Part shown: positions 16,956 to 25,910 of the stretch, in pieces
Layout of the letters: every line of letters begins with the position of its first letter
Numbering within the stretch: the first letter of the stretch is position 1
Assembly (NCBI RefSeq): GCF_013407185.1
Contig: NZ_CP026995.1
Span: forward strand, 62,001 to 126,000
Direction of reading: 5' to 3'
Source of the DNA: Nitrosopumilus ureiphilus
GTDB taxonomy: Archaea > Thermoproteota > Nitrososphaeria > Nitrososphaerales > Nitrosopumilaceae
Length of the DNA stretch: 64,000 nt
Position numbers and translations under genes: made by a program
Notes under the pieces: generated by a model
The model's database searches: none
What the model was told of the DNA's origin: nothing
What the model saw: the letters and a program-made list of their open reading frames with translations, nothing else

Positions 16956-18830
16956 TTAATTTTTAGACTTTTCATATAATTCATTAACTTTTTTGATAAT
17001 ATCTAAATTTTCATAATCAACTAAACTCAAATTCGGTATTACACAATTGTGAATTAGTCTTCCTCCTGTTGAAACAAAAAGATGATTTTCTGTATCTATT
17101 GAATATACATCCTGATCTTTTTCCTCATGGACAGTTTTAGTTGTTTTGATCATGTAAAGATTTTCATTTATCATATGCCATAGATTTTTGTTATGTTGTC
17201 TATGTATCTGAGATTTTGTAAAGCCAGATATTGAAGCAAGCTTGTTGTATTGAACTTCCTTCTTTGATACTAATGTGTACAACATTTTGCCACTGATAGT
17301 TCGTCCTTCTATAACGCTTGGTGAATGAGTTCCACTAGTCAATGTCATTACATAACCCATAGACAATAGCAACAAATCCAATCCAGCTACTAGAATCTTA
17401 GATACAGTTCCAGCCTGTACCAAACCTAATGAAGGCATAAATGAACCATCTCCTCTAAAATATCCACTTACAAATTGTTCTTTCATCTCTCTTGATACAA
17501 AAAAGATAAACTCTGGAAGACATTTGGAATTAGACTCTCTACCACATCCTAATGTATCAGCTACAAACAGTGAAAATGGAGTTGACTTTACTCCAACATG
17601 TGTTACGTTTTTTTGTGTGGTTATGTAATAGTTTAATTCTAGATGTTCTAAAATTTTACACACATCAGAGATGTATTTTATCTCATTTTTGTTAAACGAA
17701 AATCTTGTGGAATATCCTTTACCATAGTTACTTACAGAGCCTTCGGATACATAATAGCCAAGCAATCTGCAAAATTCGGGAGTAATTGAGATTGATTCTG
17801 GCATATTATGCCTAAATCTCCAATTGGTTGATTCAAAATTAAAAGACTGCTTAGTATCCATATTTGGAAGATCTGCAACAAAGGGAATGTTATCATCTAC
17901 CTTGATGTCTTTTGCGAGTTTTTCAGATAGAGAATCAGATACAATCATGACATGTTCATCAGTAGTTGTAATGGAGCGATTTGTTCTTGTAGTGAGTGAT
18001 ATCATTTTTCCTGAGAACTGTCTTTTCCATTTTGTTATGACCTTGTCAAAGATTGATTTTTTCTTAATTGGATCATATGAAAGCACATCGTTTTGATAAC
18101 CCTTTTCCACATATTCGCTAATTGTGATCGGCCTCATTCCAATTTGAGTTTTAATGAAGAGAATTTCATTACCATCAAGACAATGCCCTCCAATAACTCC
18201 TGGATACATTTTTGGTCTGTTGTCTAAATTTTTATGTATTTCATCTGCAAATTTCCACATCTCATCAAAATCAACACCTTCCTTATCACAAATCATTTTT
18301 GTTATTTGAGCATAATTGATTAGCCATCCATAATATGTTGTATCAACTAATATTTTTGCAAGTTCTGCAGTTTTAGTTGTAGACATCCAATCTATTTTTT
18401 TAAATCTTTTTTCTAAATCGGATTTTATTTCTGGATCTATTTGTTTGTCATCAGATGAAATAAATTTTGTATATTTTTTGATATCTTCTAAAAATCTTCT
18501 ATGTACACCACGAACTGGTGAAAACAAAACTGGTACTGTTGATCTTTTTTGAATTTTTTCTGTTGTCCCAGGTTTTACTGTGGAATGAATCAAAACTCCC
18601 TTCAAACCTTTAAAATCTCGAATCCAATTTATTGTGATATCATCAAATTCTTTTAGTTCTCCTGGAAGGCAAACATGAAGATATTCTGGATTTTCAATTA
18701 CCATATTTTTGGAATAATTTTTACATTTTGATTCATTAAGATCAATTCCTACACAATCAAAATTTCTTTCAACAAGTAAATTAAACAAGGTTTCTCCAAC
18801 TTCCCCCATACCTAATACGATATCTGTCAT
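16956..18830 (-). CDS. UDP-glucose/GDP-mannose dehydrogenase-family protein interrupted by an intein
   Basis: The 624-residue precursor contains a 379-residue intein (residues 217-595). The exteins join to a 245-residue protein. Extein features: Rossmann motif LGMGEVGETL (residues 6-15), STVKPGTT, SPVRGVHRRF, KTAELAKILVDT and the rejoined catalytic motif GVIGGHC-VIPN. These are the NAD-binding and central domains of nucleotide-sugar dehydrogenases. The C-terminal nucleotide-sugar-binding domain (usually another 120-150 residues) is missing, so the protein is a minimal member whose substrate is unclear. Neighbours are tRNA-Gln and a DUF354 glycosyl-enzyme-like gene. Confidence 0.88.
   Translation of the reverse strand: MTDIVLGMGEVGETLFNLLVERNFDCVGIDLNESKCKNYSKNMVIENPEYLHVCLPGELKEFDDITINWIRDFKGLKGVLIHSTVKPGTTEKIQKRSTVPVLFSPVRGVHRRFLEDIKKYTKFISSDDKQIDPEIKSDLEKRFKKIDWMSTTKTAELAKILVDTTYYGWLINYAQITKMICDKEGVDFDEMWKFADEIHKNLDNRPKMYPGVIGGHCLDGNEILFIKTQIGMRPITISEYVEKGYQNDVLSYDPIKKKSIFDKVITKWKRQFSGKMISLTTRTNRSITTTDEHVMIVSDSLSEKLAKDIKVDDNIPFVADLPNMDTKQSFNFESTNWRFRHNMPESISITPEFCRLLGYYVSEGSVSNYGKGYSTRFSFNKNEIKYISDVCKILEHLELNYYITTQKNVTHVGVKSTPFSLFVADTLGCGRESNSKCLPEFIFFVSREMKEQFVSGYFRGDGSFMPSLGLVQAGTVSKILVAGLDLLLLSMGYVMTLTSGTHSPSVIEGRTISGKMLYTLVSKKEVQYNKLASISGFTKSQIHRQHNKNLWHMINENLYMIKTTKTVHEEKDQDVYSIDTENHLFVSTGGRLIHNCVIPNLSLVDYENLDIIKKVNELYEKSKN
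17046..18182 (-). mobile_element. Intein with LAGLIDADG homing endonuclease, inserted at the catalytic Cys
   Basis: In-frame protein-splicing element of 379 residues. It begins with Cys1 in CLDGNEILFIKT (block A), has a block-B-like TTTDEHVMI with the conserved H, and ends with DVYSIDTENHLFV, GGRLIHN (blocks F and G), the last Asn preceded by His. The next extein residue is Cys+1. Between the splicing blocks are two dodecapeptide-like endonuclease motifs, LLGYYVSEGSV (about 356-366) and FVSGYFRGDGSF (about 453-464). A region resembling a helix-turn-helix, SGFTKSQIHRQHN, follows. All residues needed for splicing appear intact. Confidence 0.95.
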
Positions 18831-18897
18831 TATACCTAATTTCTGAAAAACTACCTATATTATATTCATGTTACAAATTCTTCTTTTTAAAATAAGG

Positions 18898-18970
18898 TAG
18901 CCCGGCCCAGACTCGAACTGGGGTCAAAGGCTTCAAAGGCCTCTATGCTTGACCGCTACACTACCGGGCT
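18898..18970 (-). tRNA. tRNA-Gln (anticodon TTG)
   Basis: A 73-nt cloverleaf on the minus strand with no encoded CCA. The acceptor stem AGCCCGG pairs with CCGGGCT. The anticodon stem GAGGC/GCCTT encloses loop CTTTGAA, giving anticodon TTG. The T arm is CCCAG-TTCGAGT-CTGGG and the discriminator is A. It is charged by the GluRS plus GatDE route encoded at 25.9-29.1 kb, since archaea generally lack GlnRS. Confidence 0.95.
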
Positions 18971-19037
18971 GCTAAATCGAGCACTCTCATTCCCTTAATG
19001 AACTTTTTAACTGGTTCTGATTCAAAATAATCTGAAA

Positions 19038-20066
19038 CTATTCGTTAATAATTTTCATTAGTTTTTGTATAGGATTTTCCATTTTTCCAACAATCTTTTT
19101 TGCTCTTTTTTGATTTAGATTATTTGATGAATTAAAAACTTTCTTGATATGATTAGAAATTTTCTTTGGATTTGTTTCTCTTTTCACTAAATGTTTTCTT
19201 ACCAAGAAATCATCAATAATATTTGGAACACCATGATATGATATAGTTGGAATTCCCATTAATGCTGATTCAGCCGTCATGGTACCTCCAGATCCTATAA
19301 AAATATCTGTATTGTTTAACAAATGTTTTCCATCATATGTCATTTTTAAAATTTTAGCTTTATTACCAATTATTTTTTCAATATTTTGAACTTGTTTTGT
19401 ATATCTTCCTAAAATAATTATATTTTCTTGATAGTGTTCAATTATAATTTTTTTGATGATTGGAATTATTTTAGATGATTTTGGTACATATGATGCTTGT
19501 TCTTCTTCTATTCTAATCAAAATATTTTTTTTATTATTTTTCTCAAATGGTAATTTTGCTTCTTGATTAATTTTTCTGTTTAAAGTAACAAATGCATCTA
19601 TGGCTTTGTATGATATAATGTTCTTTTTTTCAATTCCATATTTAGAAAATTCATTTTTTGGGATTACATTAGGAATCAATAATTTTTGAATTAATGGCAA
19701 TGTTAATCGCATAACTGCATCAGCATGTGGTGAATCGCAAAATGCTACATGTTTTATTCCTAAACCAAACGAAATTCTTGCTGCTTCAGGGGAACAATAA
19801 CTAATTGCTATATCTGGTGAAAATCTCTCAATTTGTTTTGAAAGTTTCTCCATTCTGCTAATACTGGCTTTAAGCTTAGTTTTCTTATCCCCACCACCAT
19901 GTTTTCCAACAAAAACAAGGTCAAAATTACGCATTTTTGCCAATTTTGAAACTTCATTGTACTCTCTTGAAGTACACAAAATATCATGCTTTTTTCCTAA
20001 TTTTTCAATTATTTGTTCAGAAAACAATAATTGTTTTGGAGTAAGAATATCTATCCATATTTTCAA
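19038..20066 (-). CDS. DUF354 family protein (UDP-GlcNAc 2-epimerase/GT-B-like fold)
   Basis: Archaeal DUF354 protein of 342 residues, related in fold to UDP-GlcNAc 2-epimerase and GT-B glycosyltransferases. Typical segments are MKIWIDILTPKQLLF at the start, DIAISYCSPEAARISFGLG, FCDSPHADAVMRLTLPL, and the C-terminal nucleotide-site-like FIGSGGTMTAESALMGIPTISY. The biochemical role of the family is not established; sugar-nucleotide chemistry is the best guess. It lies between tRNA-Gln and the divergent Rossmann-fold gene. Confidence 0.85.
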   Translation of the reverse strand: MKIWIDILTPKQLLFSEQIIEKLGKKHDILCTSREYNEVSKLAKMRNFDLVFVGKHGGGDKKTKLKASISRMEKLSKQIERFSPDIAISYCSPEAARISFGLGIKHVAFCDSPHADAVMRLTLPLIQKLLIPNVIPKNEFSKYGIEKKNIISYKAIDAFVTLNRKINQEAKLPFEKNNKKNILIRIEEEQASYVPKSSKIIPIIKKIIIEHYQENIIILGRYTKQVQNIEKIIGNKAKILKMTYDGKHLLNNTDIFIGSGGTMTAESALMGIPTISYHGVPNIIDDFLVRKHLVKRETNPKKISNHIKKVFNSSNNLNQKRAKKIVGKMENPIQKLMKIINE

Positions 20067-20127
20067 GTAATTTCCATAATTCTAGTTAGTTCAATAAGTT
20101 TTTCTTAGTCTATTACTAGCTGTAAGT

Positions 20128-21270
20128 GTGATGGGGGGAGCAAAAGTTGTTGTTTATGGTCTTAGTACAGAGGGATATGCTATTGCATCACAAATGGCAA
20201 TTAAAGGTGCAGATGTTTACATAATAGACGAATCCACACCATCAGCAATTTCCCTAAAAGCAGAAATAGCTAAAACTTATCCTAACGTATCTTCACTAAA
20301 AGAAGATGAGCCTCTTTTGGCTATGGAACCAATTGATGTAGCCATTTCTAAAGCTCAATATCTTTTCTTTACACCAAGAATTAGAAAAACAGGACAAGAT
20401 ATCAAAACTGAAATCCATTCCAAATTCAAGGATGCAGTCACTTCATTAAAGAAAAACAGCTCTGTTGTTTTTACACTTCCAACAGGCTTTGGTGGAAATA
20501 ATGAAAATATTTCATTACTTGAACATGTGACAGGTCTTGAAGCTGGGAAACATATTTCATATTTTTATTATCCATTAGAAGATCTAAACCAACAACCAAA
20601 AATTATCGGTTCTTTTAATGGAAAGAAAGATCCTGTACTACATGATTTACTTACTATGGGCAAAAAAGAGAAAAAGTTTGTTGCTATTTCATCATCAGAA
20701 CATTTTCATGCCATTAATGTCCTTTCTAGATTTTCTAGCTTGTGTAGTGTTTTAGAAGTTTGTAAATATGCCCAAGATGATGTAACAAAAAATGATCTTT
20801 CTTCAGATGATTTTCAGGAGATATTTCTAGATAATATGGTCAGTGGCCTATTTGATCTAAAATCTTTGGGTTCCTCGTTTGAAGGTGCAAATTCCCTCAT
20901 GTATCTAATTAATGGAAGTGTAAAAGGAATTGATGGCTATATCAAACGATTAATTGATGAAATTCGGGCAACTTTAAAGAAAAATGATCTCAAAGCAAGC
21001 AGAACAAAAATTGCATTGTCTTGGACTCTTGATCAACATGCAATGCGCGGAGATAAAATTGAAATGCTTCAAAATTTGACTTCTAGACTACGTGATTATA
21101 TTGGTGATGTTGAAGCTTATGAAGATCCAAATTTTGATTTATTTCATAGTGATAAAACCACAATTGTTGTAGCATGTTCTAAAAACGATTTTGATATTAT
21201 TGAAAAAACCAAACAAAGTTCTGAATTAATCATCGTCAAAGCTAATCCTTTATGCGAAACAATTCAATAA
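20128..21270 (+). CDS. Unknown archaeal protein with N-terminal dehydrogenase-like Rossmann domain
   Basis: 380 residues beginning at GTG (an ATG follows at once). The first 40 residues VVVYGLSTEGYAIASQMAIKGADVYIIDES form a nucleotide-binding beta-alpha-beta unit similar to UDP-sugar dehydrogenases. TPRIRKTGQDIKTE and SVVFTLPTGFGGNNENI resemble the later strands of that fold. No catalytic Cys motif GGxC is present. The C-terminal half is mainly helical (LKSLGSSFEGANSLMYLINGSVKG...). I do not recognise a characterised family; it may be a thaumarchaeal relative of the dehydrogenases. It is followed by the grpE-dnaK-dnaJ group. Confidence 0.7.
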   Translation: MMGGAKVVVYGLSTEGYAIASQMAIKGADVYIIDESTPSAISLKAEIAKTYPNVSSLKEDEPLLAMEPIDVAISKAQYLFFTPRIRKTGQDIKTEIHSKFKDAVTSLKKNSSVVFTLPTGFGGNNENISLLEHVTGLEAGKHISYFYYPLEDLNQQPKIIGSFNGKKDPVLHDLLTMGKKEKKFVAISSSEHFHAINVLSRFSSLCSVLEVCKYAQDDVTKNDLSSDDFQEIFLDNMVSGLFDLKSLGSSFEGANSLMYLINGSVKGIDGYIKRLIDEIRATLKKNDLKASRTKIALSWTLDQHAMRGDKIEMLQNLTSRLRDYIGDVEAYEDPNFDLFHSDKTTIVVACSKNDFDIIEKTKQSSELIIVKANPLCETIQ

Positions 21271-21305
21271 TAGTATAAATTAGCTAAAAGATTATTTCGT
21301 TTGAA

Positions 21306-21866
21306 TTGTCAAGTGAAAATAATTCTGATGAAATACCAATTAACATAGTATCTGAAAAACAAACAGATTTTGAAGATTTACCAGAAGAATCAACTTACTC
21401 AATAACTGTTGAAGAACTAACAAAATTATTAGATAAAGAAAAAGATAAAGTGTCTGAATATGAAGCAAAATTAAAACACATATTGGCAGACTTTCAAAAT
21501 CAAAATAAAAAAACACAATCAGATATAGAAAAAGGTGTTAATACAAAAATAGATGAATTCATGTTAGATTTTCTAAAAATATATGATGATTTTATTCGTG
21601 CAAAAGAAGTGTTGTCTGATAATAAAATAAATTCTGACGGATTAGAATCTATTTTAAAAAACATGGATTCACTATTAAAAAAATATCACGTATTTCCAAT
21701 CGAAGCTCTGGGAGAGATCTTTAATCCAAACTTTCATGAAGCCATTTCTATTATTACTGATCCTGATTTAGATGATAACACAATTACAAAAGAGATCAGG
21801 AAAGGATATATTTCTCATGAGAGGGTTATAAGGCCTACACTAGTAGAAATTTCAAAAAAAGGATGA
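21306..21866 (+). CDS. grpE: Nucleotide exchange factor GrpE
   Basis: Releases ADP from DnaK in the Hsp70 cycle. The 186-residue protein has a long N-terminal helix (about 28-100, coiled-coil heptads [27 protein letters not shown]) and the C-terminal beta domain with the family end motif [17 protein letters not shown]. The start is TTG. It lies 7 bp before dnaK; the order grpE-dnaK-dnaJ is the common bacterial-derived archaeal arrangement. Confidence 0.94.
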   Translation: MSSENNSDEIPINIVSEKQTDFEDLPEESTYSITVEELTKLLDKEKDKVSEYEAKLKHILADFQNQNKKTQSDIEKGVNTKIDEFMLDFLKIYDDFIRAKEVLSDNKINSDGLESILKNMDSLLKKYHVFPIEALGEIFNPNFHEAISIITDPDLDDNTITKEIRKGYISHERVIRPTLVEISKKG

Positions 21867-21873
21867 TAAAAAA

Positions 21874-23904
21874 ATGGCTAAAATAATTGGAATCGATTTA
21901 GGAACAAGTAACTCTGCTGCTGCAGTAGTAATGGGCGGAAAACCAACCATTATTCCAGCTGCTGAAGGTTCCACTGTTGGAGGTAAAGCATTTCCATCAG
22001 TTGTGGCATTTTCTAAAGATGGTGAACTCTTAGTTGGTGAACCTGCAAGAAGGCAAGCAGTAACAAATCCTGATAGTACTATTGTTGCTGCCAAAAGGAA
22101 AATGGGAACAGATCATACTTTTAAAATTTTAGACAAAGAATACAAACCTCAACAAATTTCATCGTTTATTCTCCAAAAAATCAAAAAAGATGCTGAGGCA
22201 TTTATTGGTGAACCAGTGGAGAAAGCAGTTATCACAGTCCCTGCATACTTTGATGATAATCAACGTCAAGCAACTAAAGATGCTGGAACAATCGCTGGAC
22301 TTGATGTAGTCAGAATTATCAATGAGCCGACTGCGGCATCTCTGGCATTTGGATTAGATAAAGCAAAAGAAGACATGAAAATTCTCGTCTTTGATTTTGG
22401 TGGCGGTACATTAGATGTCACAATTATGGAAATGGGCGGAGGTGTCTTTGAAGTAATGAGTACATCAGGGGATACTCAGTTAGGTGGAACAGATATGGAT
22501 AAAGTTCTGATTGATTATATTGTTGATGAATTCAAAAAGAAAGAAGGTGTTGATCTTTCACAAGATACAACTGCAATGACGAGAATAAGGGAAGCTTCTG
22601 AAAAAGCAAAAATTGAGTTATCAACTGTTATGGAAACCGATATTAATTTACCATTTATTGCGCATGATCCTTCAGCAGGTGCAAAAAATCTTGAATTAAG
22701 ATTAACTAGAGCTAAATTAGATGAGTTAATTGGACCAATCGTTGAACGATGTAGATCCTCCATATTGAAAGCACTTGAAGATGCAAAACTTTCCAACTCT
22801 GATATAAATAAAATTGTCATGGTGGGTGGACCAACAAGAATTCCATTAGTTAAAAAATTTGTAAGTGAAATTATCGGTAAAGAAACTGAATCAGGTGTTG
22901 ATCCAATGGAAGCTGTAGCAATGGGAGCAGCAATTCAGGCAGGAATTATTGCCGGAGATGTTACTAGTGATATAGTCTTACTTGATGTTACTCCGCTAAC
23001 CTTAGGAATTGAAACTTTGGGTGGTGTAAGAGAACCATTAATTGAAAGAAATACAACAATCCCAACTTCTAAGAGTAAAGTTTTCACTACTGCAGCTGAT
23101 AATCAAACTGCTGTAACAATTCATGTTGTTCAAGGTGAACGTCCAATGGCAACTGACAATGTTTCATTAGGAAGCTTTAATCTAACTGATTTACCTCCTG
23201 CTCCAAGAGGAATTCCTCAAATTGAAGTAAAATTTGATATTGACGCAAATGGAATTATCAATGTAACTGCAAAGGATCTTGGAACACAGAAAGAAGCAAA
23301 AATTACCATTGAATCTACATCAAAGTTATCTAAAGAAGAAATTGAAAAATTAAAAGAAGATGCAGAAAAATTCTCTGATGAAGATAAAAAGAAAAAAGAA
23401 AAAATTGATCTTAAAAATGAGGCAGAAAGTTACATTTACACTACAGAAAAATTGGTTAATCATGATCTAAAGGATAAAATCTCTCAAGAACAGGGAATTA
23501 AAATTACTGATGCTGTAAAGGAAGTCAAAGAAGTTTTAGATCGAGAACCAAATGAATTAAAGCCTAAACTTGAAGCATTACAATCTTTAGTTAATGAAGT
23601 AACTACAGAACTTTACAAAAATGCTTCACCTCCTCCAGGTGCTGAAGGACAACAAAGTGCAGGTGCTGAAGGACAACAAAGTGCAGGTGCTGAAGGACAA
23701 CAAAGTGCAGGTGCTGAAGGACAACAAAGTGCAGGTGCTGAAGGACAACAAAGTGCAGGTGCTGAAGGACAACAAAGTGCAGGTGCTGAAGGACAACAAA
23801 GTGCAGGTGCTGAAGGACAACAAAGTGCAGGTGCTGAAGGACAACAAAGTACTGAAAATCAAACAAATGAATCATCTACAACTGATGAAACAAAAACTAA
23901 CTAA
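21874..23904 (+). CDS. dnaK: Hsp70 chaperone DnaK with repetitive C-terminal tail
   Basis: ATP-dependent protein-folding chaperone, 676 residues. Nucleotide-binding domain motifs: [41 protein letters not shown] and [10 protein letters not shown]. The linker and substrate-binding domain begin at [16 protein letters not shown]. The helical lid ends near residue 585. The remaining tail holds nine tandem 8-residue units GAEGQQSA followed by a Ser/Thr/Asn-rich end. The repeat tail is not needed for the chaperone fold and is unusually long and perfect. GrpE precedes and DnaJ follows in the same direction. Confidence 0.97.
   Translation: MAKIIGIDLGTSNSAAAVVMGGKPTIIPAAEGSTVGGKAFPSVVAFSKDGELLVGEPARRQAVTNPDSTIVAAKRKMGTDHTFKILDKEYKPQQISSFILQKIKKDAEAFIGEPVEKAVITVPAYFDDNQRQATKDAGTIAGLDVVRIINEPTAASLAFGLDKAKEDMKILVFDFGGGTLDVTIMEMGGGVFEVMSTSGDTQLGGTDMDKVLIDYIVDEFKKKEGVDLSQDTTAMTRIREASEKAKIELSTVMETDINLPFIAHDPSAGAKNLELRLTRAKLDELIGPIVERCRSSILKALEDAKLSNSDINKIVMVGGPTRIPLVKKFVSEIIGKETESGVDPMEAVAMGAAIQAGIIAGDVTSDIVLLDVTPLTLGIETLGGVREPLIERNTTIPTSKSKVFTTAADNQTAVTIHVVQGERPMATDNVSLGSFNLTDLPPAPRGIPQIEVKFDIDANGIINVTAKDLGTQKEAKITIESTSKLSKEEIEKLKEDAEKFSDEDKKKKEKIDLKNEAESYIYTTEKLVNHDLKDKISQEQGIKITDAVKEVKEVLDREPNELKPKLEALQSLVNEVTTELYKNASPPPGAEGQQSAGAEGQQSAGAEGQQSAGAEGQQSAGAEGQQSAGAEGQQSAGAEGQQSAGAEGQQSAGAEGQQSTENQTNESSTTDETKTN
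23638..23853 (+). repeat. Nine perfect 24-bp tandem repeats in the dnaK tail
   Basis: The unit GGTGCTGAAGGACAACAAAG plus TGCA encodes Gly-Ala-Glu-Gly-Gln-Gln-Ser-Ala and is repeated nine times head to tail. Eight copies are identical at the nucleotide level, and the ninth differs only in its last codon (ACT). Identical third-codon positions indicate very recent expansion by slippage or unequal recombination rather than old selection on protein sequence. Confidence 0.98.
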
Positions 23905-23920
23905 TTTTCAAATTCAATCA

Positions 23921-23927
23921 TTTATAC
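23921..23927 (+). promoter_or_regulatory. TATA element of dnaJ
   Basis: TTTATAC 26-32 nt before the dnaJ ATG in the short dnaK-dnaJ spacer. The spacing predicts an almost leaderless dnaJ mRNA independent of the dnaK transcript. Confidence 0.45.
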
Positions 23928-23952
23928 GGTAATAATTGTAAAGGTATGATTC

Positions 23953-25038
23953 ATGACAGCAAAACGTGATTATTACGAGGTTTTAGGAGTTTCTAAAACA
24001 TCTTCTACAGATGAAATAAAAAAGCAATACAGAAAACTAGCTCTAAAATTCCATCCTGACCGTAACAAATCTTCTGATGCTGGAGAGCATTTCAAAGAAA
24101 TTTCTGAAGCATATGCTGTCCTTTCTGACCCCGAAAAGAAACAACTCTATGATCAACATGGTCATGCAGGTGTAGATGGAAGATATTCAAGTGAAGATAT
24201 TTTTCAAGGTGCTCGTGGAGATTTTAGTGATATATTTGGTCGTAGTGGGGGCGGATTTGATTCAATTTTTGAATCAATCTTTGGTCGCGGTGGCGGAGGA
24301 TTTAGTTTTAGCCAACAAAGAGGTTCTGACATTCTCTATGAAACTTCAGTAACATTAGAAGACGTTCTTCATGGAAAAAAAATGGAAATTGATTTAGAAA
24401 AGCAAATTAGATGTGATAATTGTAATGGAACTGGATGTAAACCTGGAACTAACAAGAAAACATGTTCAACATGTAATGGTCAAGGACAAGTAAGGCAAAC
24501 TCGCAATATGGGGTTTGCTTCTTTTGTAACTGCCGCGCCATGTTCAACATGTAATGGTCAAGGTTCTATTATTGAAACCCCATGCAATGAATGTAGAGGC
24601 CAAGGAAAGAAAAAAGGCAACAAAAAAATTACTTTTGAAATTCCACCTGGAATTGATTCAGGAGATTATACAGTTCCAGACGAAGGAAATGAGGTTCCAG
24701 GAGGCTCTAATGGTGATTTGATAGTACGAGTTAGAGTTCAACCTCATTTAAAATTCAAAAGAGATGGAAAAGATATTTTTTATGATCAGGATGTCTCAAT
24801 GATTGATGCTGCATTAGGATGTGAGATTGTTGTTCCAACTTTAGATGGAACAGAAAAAATTAAAGTTGATTCTGGTAGTCAACCAAATACTATAATCAAA
24901 CTTAAGGGAAAAGGAGTTACACACATCAATTCTAGAGGTAAGGGAGATCAGTATGTTCGAATTGTAGTGAATATTCCAAAAAAACTCAGTAAGCATCAAA
25001 AAAAGCTTCTAGAGGAATTTCAAAAAGATAGTGACTAG
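23953..25038 (+). CDS. dnaJ: Hsp40 co-chaperone DnaJ
   Basis: Delivers substrates to DnaK and stimulates its ATPase. The 361-residue protein has the J domain with HPD (LKFHPDRNK, about residues 32-40) and a G/F-rich linker ([19 protein letters not shown]). Four CxxCxGxG zinc repeats follow ([16 protein letters not shown] twice, CNECRGQG), then the C-terminal substrate-binding beta domains. It is a full type I DnaJ. It has its own TATA element. Confidence 0.96.
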   Translation: MTAKRDYYEVLGVSKTSSTDEIKKQYRKLALKFHPDRNKSSDAGEHFKEISEAYAVLSDPEKKQLYDQHGHAGVDGRYSSEDIFQGARGDFSDIFGRSGGGFDSIFESIFGRGGGGFSFSQQRGSDILYETSVTLEDVLHGKKMEIDLEKQIRCDNCNGTGCKPGTNKKTCSTCNGQGQVRQTRNMGFASFVTAAPCSTCNGQGSIIETPCNECRGQGKKKGNKKITFEIPPGIDSGDYTVPDEGNEVPGGSNGDLIVRVRVQPHLKFKRDGKDIFYDQDVSMIDAALGCEIVVPTLDGTEKIKVDSGSQPNTIIKLKGKGVTHINSRGKGDQYVRIVVNIPKKLSKHQKKLLEEFQKDSD

Positions 25039-25042
25039 ATAA

Positions 25043-25582
25043 ATGAAAATTGCTTTAGATGTTGATGGTGTACTTGCTGACGTAATAATACCTTGGTTAA
25101 ATTATAGTAATACAATTCGACCTAAAATCTCAAAATATGATATAACTGATTGGGATTTCTGGAAGAACCACCAAATCAATCAATATGATTTCTATACGGA
25201 ATTAAGTTCTTGCTGGAAAAATTGGAATTCTATACCTCCAACTGAAGAGAATTTATCCTCTGTTACAAAAAATCTTTTAGAAATAGGTCAGGTAGATATT
25301 GTTACTGCGAGAGAACGTTCTACTGATTCTTTTGTAAAAAGTTGGCTTAATCATCACAACATATCTTTTGATAATTATGTATCTGTAATTGATGGACCGA
25401 TGAAAGCCGATTTGGATTATGATGTTTTTATTGACGATTCGCCACTTAATGCATTAAAATTTCTTAAAAATAAAAAAAAAGTAGTTCTGTATTCACAACC
25501 CTGGAATCAACATATTTCTGAAAATAAAATACATAGAATTTCAATTCTTTCAGAAGCTATAGAAAAAATTAATTCAGTTTAG
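25043..25582 (+). CDS. HAD-superfamily 5'-nucleotidase (NT5C type)
   Basis: Small HAD hydrolase (179 aa) resembling the 5'(3')-deoxyribonucleotidase group. Motif I IALDVDGVLADV gives the nucleophile Asp and acid/base Asp (D7/D9). Motif II is IVTARER with the conserved Thr, motif III contributes a Lys in GPMKADLDYD, and motif IV is VFIDDSP. The likely reaction is dephosphorylation of nucleoside monophosphates; substrate is not determined by sequence. It starts 4 bp after dnaJ and could be cotranscribed with it. Confidence 0.8.
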   Translation: MKIALDVDGVLADVIIPWLNYSNTIRPKISKYDITDWDFWKNHQINQYDFYTELSSCWKNWNSIPPTEENLSSVTKNLLEIGQVDIVTARERSTDSFVKSWLNHHNISFDNYVSVIDGPMKADLDYDVFIDDSPLNALKFLKNKKKVVLYSQPWNQHISENKIHRISILSEAIEKINSV

Positions 25583-25743
25583 TCTTTTACAAGTTTTCTA
25601 ATATTTACTTGATGTCCACTCCTAACATGAGAGGAATGAGTCGTATTCAATAATTCCTTTACTTTTTCATCATTGTAGAATTTTACATTATATTGTCCAA
25701 GTACTTTTTTACAATTTGAACAATATACTTCGTTAAACTCCAT
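25579..25743 (-). CDS. Small CxxC protein (54 aa), unknown
   Basis: Minus-strand ATG at 25743 gives 54 residues starting MEFNEVYCSNCKKVLGQYNV. One CxxC pair (C8/C11) and later His residues (THSSHVRSGH) could complete a zinc site. The N-terminus looks like half of a zinc ribbon of the type common in small archaeal proteins. The stop overlaps the end of the convergent nucleotidase gene by 4 bp. No function is recognised. Confidence 0.6.
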   Translation of the reverse strand: MEFNEVYCSNCKKVLGQYNVKFYNDEKVKELLNTTHSSHVRSGHQVNIRKLVKD

Positions 25744-25819
25744 TTTTTCACTTGATTGATTAGATTATTTTTTCATAGTATAATAAAGAAACTTATTCTA
25801 GATTTCAAAAATTCATAAT

Positions 25820-25904
25820 GCGGGAGTCACCCAGCCTGGTCAACGGTGTAAGGTTCAGATCCTTATCTTCTAGGAGTTCGTGGGTTCAAATCCCACTTCC
25901 CGCA
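25820..25904 (+). tRNA. tRNA-Leu (anticodon CAG)
   Basis: An 85-nt class II tRNA with a long variable arm and no encoded CCA. The acceptor GCGGGAG pairs with TTCCCGC. The anticodon stem TAAGG/CCTTA encloses loop TTCAGAT (anticodon CAG). The variable arm contains TCTTCTAGGAG, and the T arm is GTGGG-TTCAAAT-CCCAC. It ends 6 bp from the 3' end of gatE on the other strand. Confidence 0.95.
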
Positions 25905-25910
25905 TTTTGT

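Noticed and set aside
23638-23853. Tandem repeats considered as CRISPR
   Set aside because: Units are contiguous without spacers, in frame and coding within dnaK; no cas genes nearby.
23603-23932. Long open frames on both strands across the dnaK repeat region
   Set aside because: A 24-bp repeat without stops keeps every frame open; these are shadows of the dnaK tail with no independent start context.
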